DNA of 64,000 nucleotides from Mucor racemosus (GCA_027405735.1 JAPEHQ010000001.1:1922001-1986000); one strand, 5' to 3'; positions 25,212 to 37,500 are shown, counted from the first letter of the stretch. Notes: generated by a model from the sequence alone, not told the origin. Numbers and translations are program-made.

Positions 25212-27067
25212 TCAAGAATAATCAGCAAACAGAATATGGCTCTGTTGTATAATGAATTCAACTGTATCAATCATTTCTCGCATTTGTTGTTCATCATTTC
25301 CAGCAACAAAACGTAATAATGTAGGACCAAATACAACGGCTAAATTTTTCAAGGGCATACGATTCATAGATTGATTTTCATGTACCCTTTAATAACGAAA
25401 ATAAGTGTCTGGAATCAATTCTAATTAAAAGAATTTATATTACCTTTTTAAATGTTGCACAAGGAATTTAATTGTACAGTAGGATTCAATTGGCATATTA
25501 TGAAGTAAAGCATATGTTTTGTTTAATCGCTCTTGATCATTTAATGAATGTGGCACTGATTTGAATAAAGTTAAATTCAGTAATAACCCATGGTACCTTG
25601 GTATAATTAAACTTACATATAAAGTCATCTGAAATCAATGGCGTCGATAACTCTCTGAAATAGAGCTTTAACAAGCTGGCAATTACGTTAATGTCTTGGT
25701 ACTTGGCAAGTTTAGGATTCTTGTTTTCATCAAATGCATCTTGCAATTCTTTTACTTGGCCCAAGGTACCTGATTTTCTATATATCCCTTCAACGGATAA
25801 TCCTCTTGCTTCTACTTCTCGAACACATTTTAATACAACAGAAGGAATGACTGAATTTTCTGACCTAGCTTGTTGTATTAAGTCATTTCCAAATATCAAA
25901 TCTATTTTATAGTTTTGTTTAATATTACGATATCTCGTTTATTTATAACAATTGAGTCCTTACTCTTTTTTCTTTTATAATTAGTATTGTTATCATCATC
26001 AGCCAGCTGATGAAGCTTATTATTATTACAATTAGATGAAGAAATTACCACCGCAGGATGTAAGATTGAATCAGACGACGATGATGATACGGCATCTATA
26101 ATTGGCTCAGATATTTGTAATGAGGAACTTTGATGCTGTACTTCCTCTTGTGGTGGTTGTTGATGTTGTCTTCTTTTTCTACTAGACAAACGAAGACTAA
26201 TCTGACGAAAAATGCCTGGTTCTTTTTTGACAGGTACTTCAATATTACTAATATTATCTGTTGGGGTAATGATATCGTTGCTAGTACAAGTATTTGTAGT
26301 AGGAGGTAATGGAGGTGTAGGAGGACTAGTTGCTGTAGTCAATGGTTGATCAACCAAAGTGACACCGACCATTGGGCCGTAATTATCTTGATGTTGTACT
26401 GATGATGTAGGCTGATTATACATGAATGCACTAATATGGTTTTCCTTTTCAGCAATTGATCTACTCAAGACATCATTTTTTGCATTAAGATTTATTGATT
26501 TTTGATGTAATTTGAGAACTTCTTGCACTAATTCTTCACGTGCCATGGATAGTTTTGAATTTTGCTGTGTGGCAGTTTCAATATCTTTTTCAAGCGCATT
26601 CAATCTGTTTACATAATAGCTTTCAATTGTTTCCCAATAGTATTTGTAATTTCTGCTCGATTTATTTGTTTGTTGCTCTATTGATTTAGCATTGTATTGT
26701 TGATTTGCTTCAGTATTTGCGTCTTGATGGAGTCCCGAATCTTTGAAAAAGGTTCTATAAATGGTAATTGTATTTAATTTACATGAAAAAAAAATCAAGG
26801 GGATTTTTCTTAAATGACAAAAAGGAGATATTTAATTACCGGCAATTCGAAGCATTCAGCTCATTTTCACAGAAAGATGCAATTGTGTGTCTTTTCGTTA
26901 TATTATTACTCTTTAACTAAAACCAAATCAAATTGAGTTTTTATTTTCCTTAAGAAATGTATATTCGTTCTTACATTTAATGAGAATTTGCGCTCAAGTG
27001 AATCTTGCCTTTTTGGTCGAGGAAGAGCGGTAGAAGTAACAGACGTAGGGGGATTTTGACAGATCAT
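25212..27067 (-). CDS. Coiled-coil RhoGAP-domain protein
   Basis: Six exons (27067-26975, 26916-26840, 26754-25964, 25901-25617, 25555-25444, 25386-25212) give 510 aa. Residues about 95-170 form a coiled coil (WETIESYYVNRLNALEKD... LKLHQKS). A Ser/Thr/Pro-rich linker with a basic patch (SLRLSSRKRRQ) follows. The C-terminal 190 residues are a complete RhoGAP domain: FGNDL, IPSVVLKCVREVEARG, EGIYRKSG with the arginine finger, LLKLYFRELSTPLI, LHNMPIESYCTIKFLVQHL, NLAVVFGPTLLR. It should turn off Rho/Rac/Cdc42-type GTPases at growth sites. No LIM, F-BAR or C1 domain is seen, so it is not a full-length Rga1 or Rgd1. The specific GTPase is unknown. Confidence 0.88.
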
Positions 27068-28379
27068 TGCAAATGTAAATTCTAGAGAAAAAGAAAGAGA
27101 GAGGAAAAAGAAAAAGTAAAAAAAAACTATCAGATAATTTTATAGAAAATTTGTTCGAGACTTTTTGCAATAAATGTTGTTGTAGTGTATGACAAGGCGA
27201 CAAAATTTATCAATAGGAGATTCTAATTTAGTCAAGTTTTCAGTATTTATGAAATGATCTACGTTTCTATCAATTAAACTAAAATATAAAAGCGGGCTTT
27301 TTCGTGGTGAAACTGTTGTTTATATATATTCTATTCATTACATATATGGGCATTTACATGGTATCATTTATAAATTGACAACATTTCATATTCTTGTAAA
27401 ATGTGCCTGAATAATGTCATCATCATTATCATTATTGTTTTATATATGATATCTTATTGTACCATTTTTGAAGGAAGCTAATATATATTTAGGTAATGTG
27501 TATACCCTGCTTTTTTACATCATATTCTATTTTTAGCTGATTGAATTATCAAAAATAAAACTTTTCTATTGCCTATATGAATAAAGTATTGTATGATGGA
27601 TTTTTACGATGCAGGTACATTTAAAATCAATGATATTGACAGGGCAAAAGCTTGCCCTTTGAGTATTATACTAAATACCATGATGATACAAAGCCTACTT
27701 TTGTTTTCCTTATTTCATCGGACATGAATGAAATTCAAGGTGTAGATATTTTTATAAATATACAGAATATATTTATATCAGAAGAAAGATGATATTGCTG
27801 TTTGTATTGTCGCTGCTGTCATTTTCAGTTGAGTAACCGCTAATTTTTTGTGATATTTTAAGATTTTGTCGCCTTAAATGAATAAATTAATTATATTTTA
27901 GATTATTTTGACATGTTAGATACATGTCCTTTTCATTAAATATTTTTTCTGACACATGAAAATACATAAATTTAATCAGCGCATATCTTGATACCTTTCT
28001 GAAAACAAGCTATAAATACAAAAACCTACTATCTAATTAAAAAACAAAAAAATAGACATGTTTTTTTGACGGTTAAATCTATCGTATTCTATTGTGTTTT
28101 TTGAAATAGATACTAGTCATAGACATGTAAAAAACCTGTAAGGAATACAAAACAATATCGGTGGTTAAATATTTGGTAGTAGTGGTGATGATGTCTGTTC
28201 AGAGTATGGTACCGTAATATACGGAACATTTGTGCTGCTCAATCCAATTAAAAGCCATAAAAATTTAAACCTATGCACATTATCAACACATTATAAAATT
28301 TACTTGATGATGAAGTATTATAAATATATGCATTTATTACATTATGTATGTAATTACTATTTACATGGTATTATTCTAT
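27068..28379. other. 1.3-kb intergenic region
   Basis: Between the RhoGAP start and the end of the membrane-protein gene. Only short chance frames. AT-rich with a 'tttatatatatt' stretch near 27320. Nothing else is recognised. Confidence 0.5.
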
Positions 28380-29339
28380 CTAGGTATTATTATTCGTAGT
28401 AGTTGTAGCGATATGAGAAGTTGATCCAAGATTATTATCAATAGTTTCAGCTTGCAAGTGGTTGTCATCTTCTGCTTCAGCGGTTGTATTCTTGTGTTTT
28501 TTCTTATAAGCCGGTGGTGGAATCATCTCATAGTAAGAGGGCAATTCTTCATCACCCTCGGTATTATTGGGCCGATATATGGATACTGGAGGTGGTCCAT
28601 TCGTTGTAACGATTCTAGATCGATAATTACTATTTACTCTGGATGTGTCGCTGCTTGGCGGTGTGTAATATTTATCGCTTTTGCAGAAAATAAACGGCAC
28701 CCATAATCCGCATCCGATCAAAATGCAGATAGATGTGATATTATAAGTTACAATATCTATGATGATTGTTCAATCTGTTTGAGATACTGCAGTCAATTCT
28801 AAATATAATAGTTTTACAACTTACAGTAAAAACTTTTAGGATCTTGAATAAACCAAGATGTGAGAGTTCTGAAGCAAACTGATGCCAATGAAAAGATAAT
28901 GCAAGCACCAGACACTTTCCAAGTACTGTTAGATAATACATATCCTAAATTTCGTGATACTAATGTCGTTACAGATATTTGAATGATGGCTACAATAATA
29001 ACTAATAAACTCTTTTTTGTTTTGTATGATTGCTTAATCATGGCTCATTTCAGATTAGATAACAGTGCTGTTCAACTTACTTGGCCCGTATACCCAACCA
29101 TTAAAGAAGAGGCCGGAAACTTTTTGTACTGAGCATTACTAACTATGAAAGTAATAGGAGCATGAGTTAAAGTTCTCTTTCCATCTTTATAGCAGTTTAT
29201 GCTTTTCAACATGCATAAACAGGGGTACTCTCTATATTCAAGTATACTTACTAGCTTCTGTAATAATGACAACAATTTGAATTATGAGTTCAAAGACTAA
29301 TATTAACCTTGATATAAAAAGTGCATTAAATACACTCAT
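28380..29339 (-). CDS. Multi-pass membrane protein, unrecognised; 5' end uncertain
   Basis: Four exons (29339-29252, 29184-29081, 29032-28825, 28756-28380) give at least 258 aa. Four hydrophobic segments are visible: FISRLILVFELIIQIVVIIT, SLLVIIVAIIQISVTTLVS, VSGACIIFSLASVCFRTLT and IVTYNITSICILIGCGLWV. The cytosolic tail is hydrophilic with Pro/Tyr motifs (LPSYYEMIPPPAYKK), like PPxY-type sites bound by WW-domain ubiquitin ligases. Upstream on the same strand, frames at 29499-29740 read like further membrane helices (HVYMLMMNASIIYLFF, FAILIINQICLYF), and the frame is open 5' of the chosen ATG to about 29455. The gene is therefore probably longer and could be a seven-helix receptor-like protein. 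I do not recognise the family. Confidence 0.55.
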
Positions 29340-30479
29340 TGTGTTTATTTTGAAGCATGGAAAACCAGAATTAATGAAAAGAAGAGGCATTTTATAAACA
29401 AATAATGGTCTCAAATAAGGTAGTATAGTGTAATAGTTATGGTTGCAGTGTACTCATGTGTAACGTAACCCGATTGAACTATAATAGCGAAAAAGTTGCT
29501 AAGCAAGAAGGCTGTGATATGAAATTATAGATATAAGGTTTTCAGAATTTTCAAGCCAGATTGCGTTATAATGAAAGTACAAGCAGATCTGATTAATGAT
29601 CAATATGGCGAATGAATTTCTTGGCATTTTTTTAAAAAAGAGATAAATGATACTTGCGTTCATCATAAGCATGTATACATGATTAATGTTAATGGAATAA
29701 TACAAAAGAAATCTAAAAAAGAAGAACTTTGTGCAACTAACATCTTTGGTGTCATTACAGCACTAAATCATGCAAGTATAATCATACAGTCTTCTCAGCT
29801 CTACATATTTTAATCAAGAATTATAAATCAGTTACTTGTTTCAATTATCCTACCAAGAGAAGCTTTTGTTAAAAATCCTATAGGTATTATGAGCTCTAAT
29901 ACTTACCGAAATATATGCGAATAACTCGTATACAACTTGATTATCTGCTTTCTTTTTTCCCACTTGAGGGTTACTACACAAGATCTTAACTTAATAACTT
30001 TTTACTTTTTTTCAATGTTTGACATTTGGTAATTTATATATAATTGTAATTTTATCAGCAATGAATGGGCAGTCAATACAAGAATATTCCTCACAGTTTG
30101 ATAAAATGCCTGTTTGTTTTCAGAGGTTATTAAAGTCAACGAATCAGTAGCATGTTTGAAATTTTTGATAGTATCCTCTGAGGTATGCTTGTACATAATA
30201 TCATCAATTCTAAATAAAATAACACAAAATATAAAATATTAATTATTTATGACATTATATCACTATTAAGCATAGGATACATATCCTAAAAATTCAATCA
30301 GAATATAATTAATTTTTTCATTAATCTCCATATTTATGAACACATTTTACACTGGTATCAATAAAATTGCGCAGCAAAATACCGACTGGTAACTCTACTC
30401 AACTCAAGTCTACTCATAATAGCCCATGGAGGCAGGAATTTGGAGCACTTTTAATATCAATCTATAACAGACTGTAAGT
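29340..30479. other. Region that may hold missing 5' exons of the membrane-protein gene
   Basis: Minus-strand frames at 29499-29740 (hydrophobic) and 30002-30196 (MYKHTSEDTIKNF...) look protein-like. I could not find one consistent set of splice sites joining them to 29339. The remainder is AT-rich. Confidence 0.3.
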
Positions 30480-31017
30480 GTAATTAAGCTTATTCGAGTC
30501 GGTTTTCATACTGTAATTGAGCATAGCAATATTGGACAGCTAAGTCTAATATGGTATATCTAAGTTTTAAATAAAAAGGGGATTTTCTCAACTTTTCTTA
30601 TATTTAACCACGTACAGTCTGAAAATTCAGTTTGTGTAGCGGACATTTTTGGGGACTCATTTTATCCTTACCAACACTCATGATTTTGATCAAAAAACAG
30701 AAAAATCAAATTTTGATACCAAAATCAACGTTTAAATATACTACATTGTGAGAGTAAATTGTAGCCATAACTAATATACATTTTATAAAAGCTTAATATT
30801 AAATGTTAAGTAATCGAAATTAGCATTTTTGGCCCAAAAACGGATTTTTGATTAAAGGATTTTCATGTAATATTTTGCAATAAAAATGTTTATTATTTTT
30901 TATTGAGCAAATAGAGCGCTAAATTCTGCATATGTGTATGTTTTTTGTTTTTATAATTGGTAGTGCAATTAACTCTAGATTTGCAAAACCAGAAAAAAAA
31001 ATTAAAAAATGTCAAAA

Positions 31018-33171
31018 AAATTTTTTTTGTAGGGAAATAATTATTTTATTAATTAGTTCATTATTTAATGTCCGACGACTGTACGCCATGGCGAAGGGAG
31101 AAATCAGACAGGGTAAAAGGGTACTGTATCTAAATGTCTTTGTGCATAGTTTCTTCATGGTGAAGTTTAGTTAGGGATCTGTGGATATGGGAAATCACGG
31201 TAAGAGGAATAAAAGGAGTATTGTCAAAAACGACTCGATAATGAGCAACCCAGATTTCCTGTAAAATGCATGCGAATACTTGGTAGAGTGATAAATGTTG
31301 AAATGGTACATTGTTGGTTCGAGAGATGGATGAATTGAGTTTGATGATAAGAGTAATGTAGAAAAGAGAAGTGAGCAAAGTTGGGATCGATGTAATTTAC
31401 GACGGCTGTTGTCCATATTAAGATCTTTTTTGGACAAGAGAAGAGGAAATGTTGGTTGGTTTCGGTGAGTGAGTGAGCATGACGGGAGTAACGACGAGGA
31501 CGACACAGTTGACAGTAAGGAGTAAATATGCCGGGTTGGAATTGATGAAGTCGTTGTTTGGTTGTGATTTTTCGATGTATGATTCTGTACCAAGTATTAC
31601 GTGCATTTATAGGAATTCGGAGTCGCCAAAACTGTTGCCATTTGGATGCAGAGATGGTAGTAGGAGACGGAGGAGTTGTTACAATGGAGGGTAGCGATTT
31701 GAACCCTGTTGTAGTAGGAGAAGAAGCTATAAAAGAAAAGGAATCAGGAATAAAATGTGTAGATATCTTAGATAATAAAAAGGAAGATAGGTGAGGGTCT
31801 ATTTGTAAACTGTTGGTGATTGACGGAATTGTACGAGGAACGTGAGATAGAAAGTTGAATAGAACAAAGTTATGTAGGAGAAGTTGGTTTGTTTGAATCA
31901 AGTGTATGATTTGTTTGCTGAGTGTAGGATGTGGTAGGTGGGTTGTTGAGTTGTGGAATTCAAGGTGTAATGTGTTGTTGTTGAAATGAAAGATATCTGA
32001 TCCACGAAGTTGATGGGCAGTTTTGTGGTGGAGAAGGACTGCAGAAGGTGATGTAAATGTGTTGTATAGAGGATGGTTGCTGTGTATTGATTTAAGTAGG
32101 AGTTCAAAGAGTGGCAGTTGAAGACAAGTTGTAATGTCAGTAGAGCATGGATGAAGGGAGTTATCGATGGTGTCCACAGCACGAATGAAATTAACTATAG
32201 GGCCGTATGAACGGGGGATAACTGGGCGACATGTTGGAAAAAGGAGTGACCAGTGATACGTGGGATATTGTGTGGTGCCGAGGATGTAATGAAGAGTGAA
32301 CCGAATGATAGGAATGGATGGCATATGTGTGGGTAGTGGTTGTGATGGGTGTAGTAGAAAATGAAGCCAACGCCATTGGAGTGCATGTGCTTGTTGTTGG
32401 GGGTCAATGAGTTGTAGACCGCCTTGTTTGCGAGGTAGAGTGAGGGTGTTAAAGGAAAAACGAGTGACAGTGGCATTGTTGTTGATGAAAGATGCAGCAA
32501 TTTGTTGAATTTGGTGTATTTCTGACTTAGTGAAACTAAATAAACGGATCATATGCCATAGTTTAGAATATATAAGTGAGTTCATAATAGTTACTTTGCC
32601 TCGATATGTTAAAGATCGAGCGGCAAACATTTGGCATTGTTTCTTGAGATTAGAAATGATAGAATGAGCGTGTGCGGTACGTTGAGTAGGATTGGAGCAA
32701 ATGGCATAGCCGAGATAGATTAAGGGCGCTGGTGCATTTTTGTCGTGCCAATGAGTGATACCATGTTCCTGTAAAAAGGCTTGCCAAATCGGATGTGGCG
32801 CACCGGACAAGGATAGTGCCTGTGTCTTGTTGTAGTTTAGTAATGCATTAGAAGCGTTCATATATTTAGAAAGGATGGTTTGAAGGTGGTGAAAATCATC
32901 TTGGGTACGAAGAGTAACCAAGGTGTCATCGGCATAAGCTATAATTTTAACGGTAGAGTTAGAGAGAGGTGGAGCGGGGGTTGTGTTAGTGTTATTAGAT
33001 TCATGAATATGTAAGGTATTAAAGGAAGTGATGAGCTGTTGGTCTTGATTGTGGAAACGAGGTATAGCCTCTCGTTGGAGGTCAAAGCCTTGGATGTCAG
33101 GTGAGGTGTGAATTGATCGAAGGAGCGGGTCAAATGCTATGTTGAATAGAAGAGGGCTTAAAGGGTCCCCT
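31018..33171 (-). mobile_element. 5'-truncated LINE (non-LTR retrotransposon), 12-bp target duplication
   Basis: Flanked by AAAATGTCAAAA on both sides (31006-31017 and 33172-33183); the same site occurs once, unbroken, at 16254-16265. Read on the minus strand, it begins inside the reverse transcriptase at GDPLSPLLFNIAFDPLL and continues to the catalytic YADD box (AYADDTLVTL). The thumb/connection region follows (SLTYRGKVTIMNSLIYSKLWH) in one long frame to about 31380. There a frameshift is needed to reach the C-terminal IWVAHYRVVFDN, and a stop lies near 31130. The 3' end has a short A run (acaaaaaaaa). Endonuclease and the first RT motifs are missing, so this copy could not move itself. Confidence 0.93.
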
Positions 33172-33436
33172 AAAATGTCAAAATTGATGATCTGGACAAA
33201 AATAATTTTCTAAATTAATATTCCGCTTATAAGCCTTGTAAGACTTAAAAATAAGAGATTTTATAATACTTCAGAACTTTTTCAAGAATTAATGATCCTG
33301 TACCCACTTGATTCAAGCTTATTACTGTAAATATTTATACATGTTAATATTATGTAGTAATTTATTTGATGATAGTATAGTCTTAATTTATAATTATTGC
33401 GCTAGAGGTAATTTACAGTACATTAAGTTTTTGTCT

Positions 33437-33645
33437 TACGTCTCCAATACCATAAACATAAACATGTCCATCACTGGAACCTATTATCGCCTTCTTACCC
33501 TCTTTGTCCCAAGCCAATTTATTCAATGCTTCATCAGAACCAACTTGAGTAGTACTTTCATATGGTTCCTCCGTATTTGCATTCAAATTCCATAAATTAA
33601 ATTGATCGGTTTCATTTTCTGAGGTATCAAATGTATCATCAGCCC
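33437..33645 (-). pseudogene. Dynein intermediate chain fragment, inverted copy
   Basis: On the minus strand the frame is still open: DDTFDTSENETDQFNLWNLN, then EALNKLAWDKEGKKA and GSSDGHVYVYGIGD, then the intron donor 'gacgtaaga' and stop. It is better preserved than the partner at 15797-16030. Only the last WD40 exon is present, with no start or upstream repeats. Confidence 0.75.
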
Positions 33646-33690
33646 TGTCGTATATTTTCAGGTTTGATATATAATACTTAAAAAAGAATA

Positions 33691-34591
33691 ACGTGCCACC
33701 AGCTTTAAATCTGTGTAAACTTTAATTTTGTTTCAATTTTTATTTATTTTGGAACTCCGCCATTTCAATATATATATTTTTTTTGGAGGCATCTCATGGC
33801 AGATAATGTAGCTCATTTGTTATTTGAGAGATTGAGAAGTATAATAAGTTTAAACAAACATTTTATTTTTATAACAAATCTTTAGGAATTCTAAATTTTC
33901 TGTGAGATAAATATTTTTTTTGACAAATTTCTTAACTTCTTGGACAACTTCTCTACATTTGCTATAAGCTTCGATGTAGTCCATCGACCTTCTGAAATAA
34001 TGTCTGATTTGAGTCAGGTTACCAGAGGTATCCAGAAAAGAATGGATGTTTTTCTCCAGAGACTTGAATGTATAGTCACATCGCAAACGAGCTTCCCTCT
34101 TGGCAGCACCACAGTACATTTTGATCCAATTGCATTCGCAATGGTATTTTGGGTATCAGTAAAATGATTTTATAATAAAAATAACTATTAAAGTCATAAT
34201 AATTGTTCACAAAGGTTTAAATAATGATTGTTATGGCTCTGATTTATTATATCTTTATTTTTCGGAAAGTTGATAGCGAAAATGCTGATTTCACGCATTG
34301 CTTACGTAAGCTGGGTTTAAGGTAAGGAGGTTATGTGTCACAGAGTATCCTTGTTTCAAAAGTTACCCTCACCTAAGAGCACACAGCTTAAATTTTGAAA
34401 TACCGTCTATTTTCAAGGGCTATCAACAGAATGATTTTATAGTAAAATTAAGTATTCGAGCCATAACAATTGTTTACAAAGGTTTAAATAATGATTGTTA
34501 TGGATTTTTTTTATTGTATCGTTAGTTTTGGGTGAGTTGATAGCTCTTAAAAAAAGTTAAAATTTGTGCAGGTTTAAAGCTGGTGGCACGT
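33691..34591. mobile_element. 901-bp DNA transposon-like element with about 19-bp TIRs and TA duplication
   Basis: Terminal inverted repeats start ACGTGCCACCAGCTTTAAA at both ends, and TA flanks both sides (33689-33690, 34592-34593). The unoccupied site 'agaatacaa' is in the uninterrupted R3 copy near 19950. A TA duplication points to the Tc1/mariner-like cut-and-paste style. It is too short for an autonomous element. Inside, about 120 bp is directly repeated (34155-34278 and 34421-34547, sharing 'acaaaggtttaaataatgat'). Confidence 0.88.
33850..34119 (-). pseudogene. Remnant coding frame inside the TIR element
   Basis: An 89-codon frame reading AKREARLRCDYTFKSLEKNI... IRHYFRRSMDYIEAYSKC. The CDYTFKSLE..I...IR.YFR.S..Y..AY pattern resembles the C-terminal end of proteins encoded by Mucoromycota transposons, from general memory. 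Start and catalytic parts are missing, so the element is probably a deletion derivative. Confidence 0.4.
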
Positions 34592-35188
34592 TACAATTTA
34601 AAAAAGGATGAGTAATGAATTAGTTCTTCAACTGTATAATAAAAAAAAGATATCGTTTATTTAGATATAAATAATTTATCAAAATATATTTATGTTAAAT
34701 AAAAACTAGAAATTTAATCAAGTAAAGAGTTATCGTTTATTGGAATGAAATCAATAGGGTTTATATACTATTTGATTTGGGGAATTAATGATGTGATAAG
34801 TTAGTTTAGATGTTAGTTAATAGTAATGTGTCATGTTGGTATATCATGTTGGAATATCATCGCACTGGAGTATCATGCTTTTGTACCATGCTTCTATACC
34901 ATGCTTTTAGGGGCATGGTATAGTTAATATTCAATTAAGTAGCTTCCGGTTCCGAATCTGTTATTGTTTACTTTTTTTGGATTTGACATGATCCGGTTTA
35001 AGGTTTAAGAATGATACACCAATAAAATTATGGTCTTTTATCTTGATTTGACATTGAAATCCTGAGATGTAATTTAACAAGGCACTATTGAACCATTAGA
35101 TCTGTTTGATAGTAATCTATGGATGGAAATAAATCAATCATAATTTAACTGTTCTTGCAGAGATTGTGAATTGTCTTGTTTCAATGCT

Positions 35189-35519
35189 TGTTACGCCACC
35201 AGGAGATTATATCAATCTCAAAGCTAAAATATGTACTAAACCATTTAATAAAAATAAAGGAAAACTGTTATAAAATGAAAGAGCAAACTAAAGCTAATGA
35301 ACTTTATTATAAGATCGAAACATTTTCTTTTATATTCACATTCTCTAATTATATATATACATAATACATATATCCAATCAAGTCTAGGTGACACACACTA
35401 GTTTCACATTCCTGTATAAACGGAGCTTCATAACATAATACACAGCAATGTAGAACCTAACATATTTAACTGTGTCGTAATCTTAACCAAGGAATGCACC
35501 CAGATCTGTGGATGCAACA
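35189..35519. mobile_element. Solo LTR (331 bp), target duplication ATGCT
   Basis: Begins TGTTACGCC and ends GCAACA, flanked by ATGCT at 35184-35188 and 35520-35524. The uninterrupted R3 copy has a single site ('caatgctgcgctaaatg', near 20185). No internal retrotransposon sequence is adjacent. Confidence 0.9.
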
Positions 35520-35949
35520 ATGCTACGCTAAATGTGCTTGGACGTTGATTTGATAGCTACTTAATTGATTAACCGCTGGGATGAAATGATAGTATGGTGT
35601 CATAATTGAGGTCCAAGCGTTCGTGGTAATTACTGGATTAAACTATTAAACTTGGTAGACTAGGATTTTCTTATATCCGATATCAAGACTTGCACTTTAA
35701 TACATGTCGTAGTCGATAGATTGTAAAATGTATTGATACTGTAGAAGATGATAACTTATGATACTAGTAGGTGGAATACAACATATTCTTTGGTATTTTT
35801 TGAGCTCTACGAAGGGAATTAGAAATAATAAAATTGACATCGTTGTGAGGAGTGAGGAGGATTTGGTGCTTTACTGTATATGGGACTTTACGTGTTAATA
35901 TTGTAGGGTTTGGTTGAAAAAAATACGCATCAATGGGAGTGTAATATTT

Positions 35950-37500
35950 TATTGTTACAACAAAACTGTTACACTTCATAACCAACAATTGCTTTTTAAT
36001 TAATTATTTAATTAATTAATAAAAAAATATAAAACTACACCCTTTTTTTTGTTTTGTTAAGTTCTATAGTTTACGATCTATTTGACTTGTTGTCGTACTT
36101 TCGGAAGAAACGCTCCAAAAGTTAAAATTTGTTTTGATATTCAATTTGAATTTTCAAAAAAAAAAAAATCAATTTTCATAGTTTTCAATCTTCATAGTTA
36201 GAACGTGCCCTCTTTTCTATAAATGCCCTCATACGAATCACTTTTAAGGACACATCTTAGACAATGCTCAATAGATACAGATTGTTAATATAGTATTCGG
36301 ATTATACTACCGAGTCCCAAGTGTATTTTGTACCTCATGAAAGACTCAAAAACAGGTAAGTTTCATAGTTTCATTATATTTAAAAATAAAATAAGCAAAT
36401 TAATAGAATAACTTTCCTTCAATTAATATATCAATGTACTTGAGATATTCAACTTTAATTCAAAAGTAAGTGTTTGGAAATATCCTATCTTTTGCAGTTG
36501 GTATTAATTTTCCAGTACTAATGTTTCAGATTTTTACACGTATTTCACTGCCAAAATCAAAAACTTTGAGGCTTCATATCTCTACGAAAAATTAAGCTAT
36601 ATTATCGCTTTTTAATAATAAAACTTACTGGTTTTGAAGCACTCTATAACATATTTCGATATAAAATAATTCTCAGCACTTTTATTTTTTTTTCATTTTT
36701 TTTGACATTTTTGTGGTAGATTTTAAAATATTCATTACATTGAGCAGGGTTTTTTTTACATTCATGTCATTAAGCTCGTTGAGCTCTCTTGGACCCAATT
36801 TAGTTTTTTTCGAAATATTGATTTTTCGTGGAGATATCCTTAAAAATGTATATAAATACCTTCGATTCTAGCCTCAAATTTCCCCTATATACCCTCATCC
36901 CAAATTCTGAATTTGAAAAAAAAATCGACAAAAATCTCTTTTTCTCTACAAAAAATACAGCTAAAAGGTTCAGTAATGGCTCAATCGATAGATAATTTTG
37001 TTGCACATCATTTTCATTATTTATTTTTAAAGCATATTTATAAAAATTGTTGTGTATCTTCAAAAAACCTCCAAAATTTTAATCGCATTTTATGCAAAAT
37101 TTAACGTAAAATATTTGCATGAACTTTATTTAATGGGTGTATTATTTAAAACTGTACAAAAACCTTTTAATACGTTATTTCAACTACTTTGCATTTCATG
37201 AGCCATTAAGCAATTTTGTTTTTTTGATCATTTTCTGGTCGATTTGTCTTCTGATCGATTTTTAAACCCAGTTACCATAGGGTTAAGCTGTAGTATGAAC
37301 TATTATTTTGATTATCTCGACAAAAAATCAATATTTTTCGCTGAAAAAAAAGTAAAATAGCTTAGAATTTGATTTATCTTGTGAAGTATATAAAAAAAAA
37401 ACAATACGTCAATTTAGATGCTCAATTTTTTATAATCAAAGTTGTAGTGCAATGCGTAGTGTATCTATTTTTCAAAAAATACCGAATTTCAAAATACTGA
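35950..37500 (+). repeat. Dispersed repeat R1, near full-length copy (about 1.5 kb)
   Basis: Aligns with 44410-46140 over its whole length and with 13290-13725, 63420-64000 and 1-135 in parts. It has no long frame, no TIRs or LTR ends that I could find, and many T/A runs. Conserved blocks: 'tcatagttttcaatcttca', 'ttagacaatgct', 'tatcctattttttgcagttgg', 'gagctctcttg', 'gatagataat'. Confidence 0.85.

Larger units (their letters stand above)
30480..33645 (-). repeat. Arm B of the inverted duplication, split by a LINE
   Basis: Reverse complement of 15797-16790. The left part, 30480-31017, and the right part, 33172-33645, are contiguous in arm A. The 2154-bp block between them is the retrotransposon. 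Confidence 0.85.
33643..35551. repeat. Repeat R3, copy broken by insertions
   Basis: Same ends as 19908-20212. It is interrupted by the TIR element (33691-34591), by extra AT-rich DNA at about 34672-35030 that contains minus-strand LTR-like signals ('tatataaacc', 'caataaacg'), and by the solo LTR (35189-35519). Confidence 0.75.

Noticed and set aside
29417..29490. tRNA-like stretch ('ggtagtatagtgtaatagttatgg... cccgattgaactat')
   Set aside because: The A-box-like start is suggestive, but acceptor and anticodon stems do not pair and the T-arm is wrong. It also overlaps a frame continuing into the membrane-protein gene.
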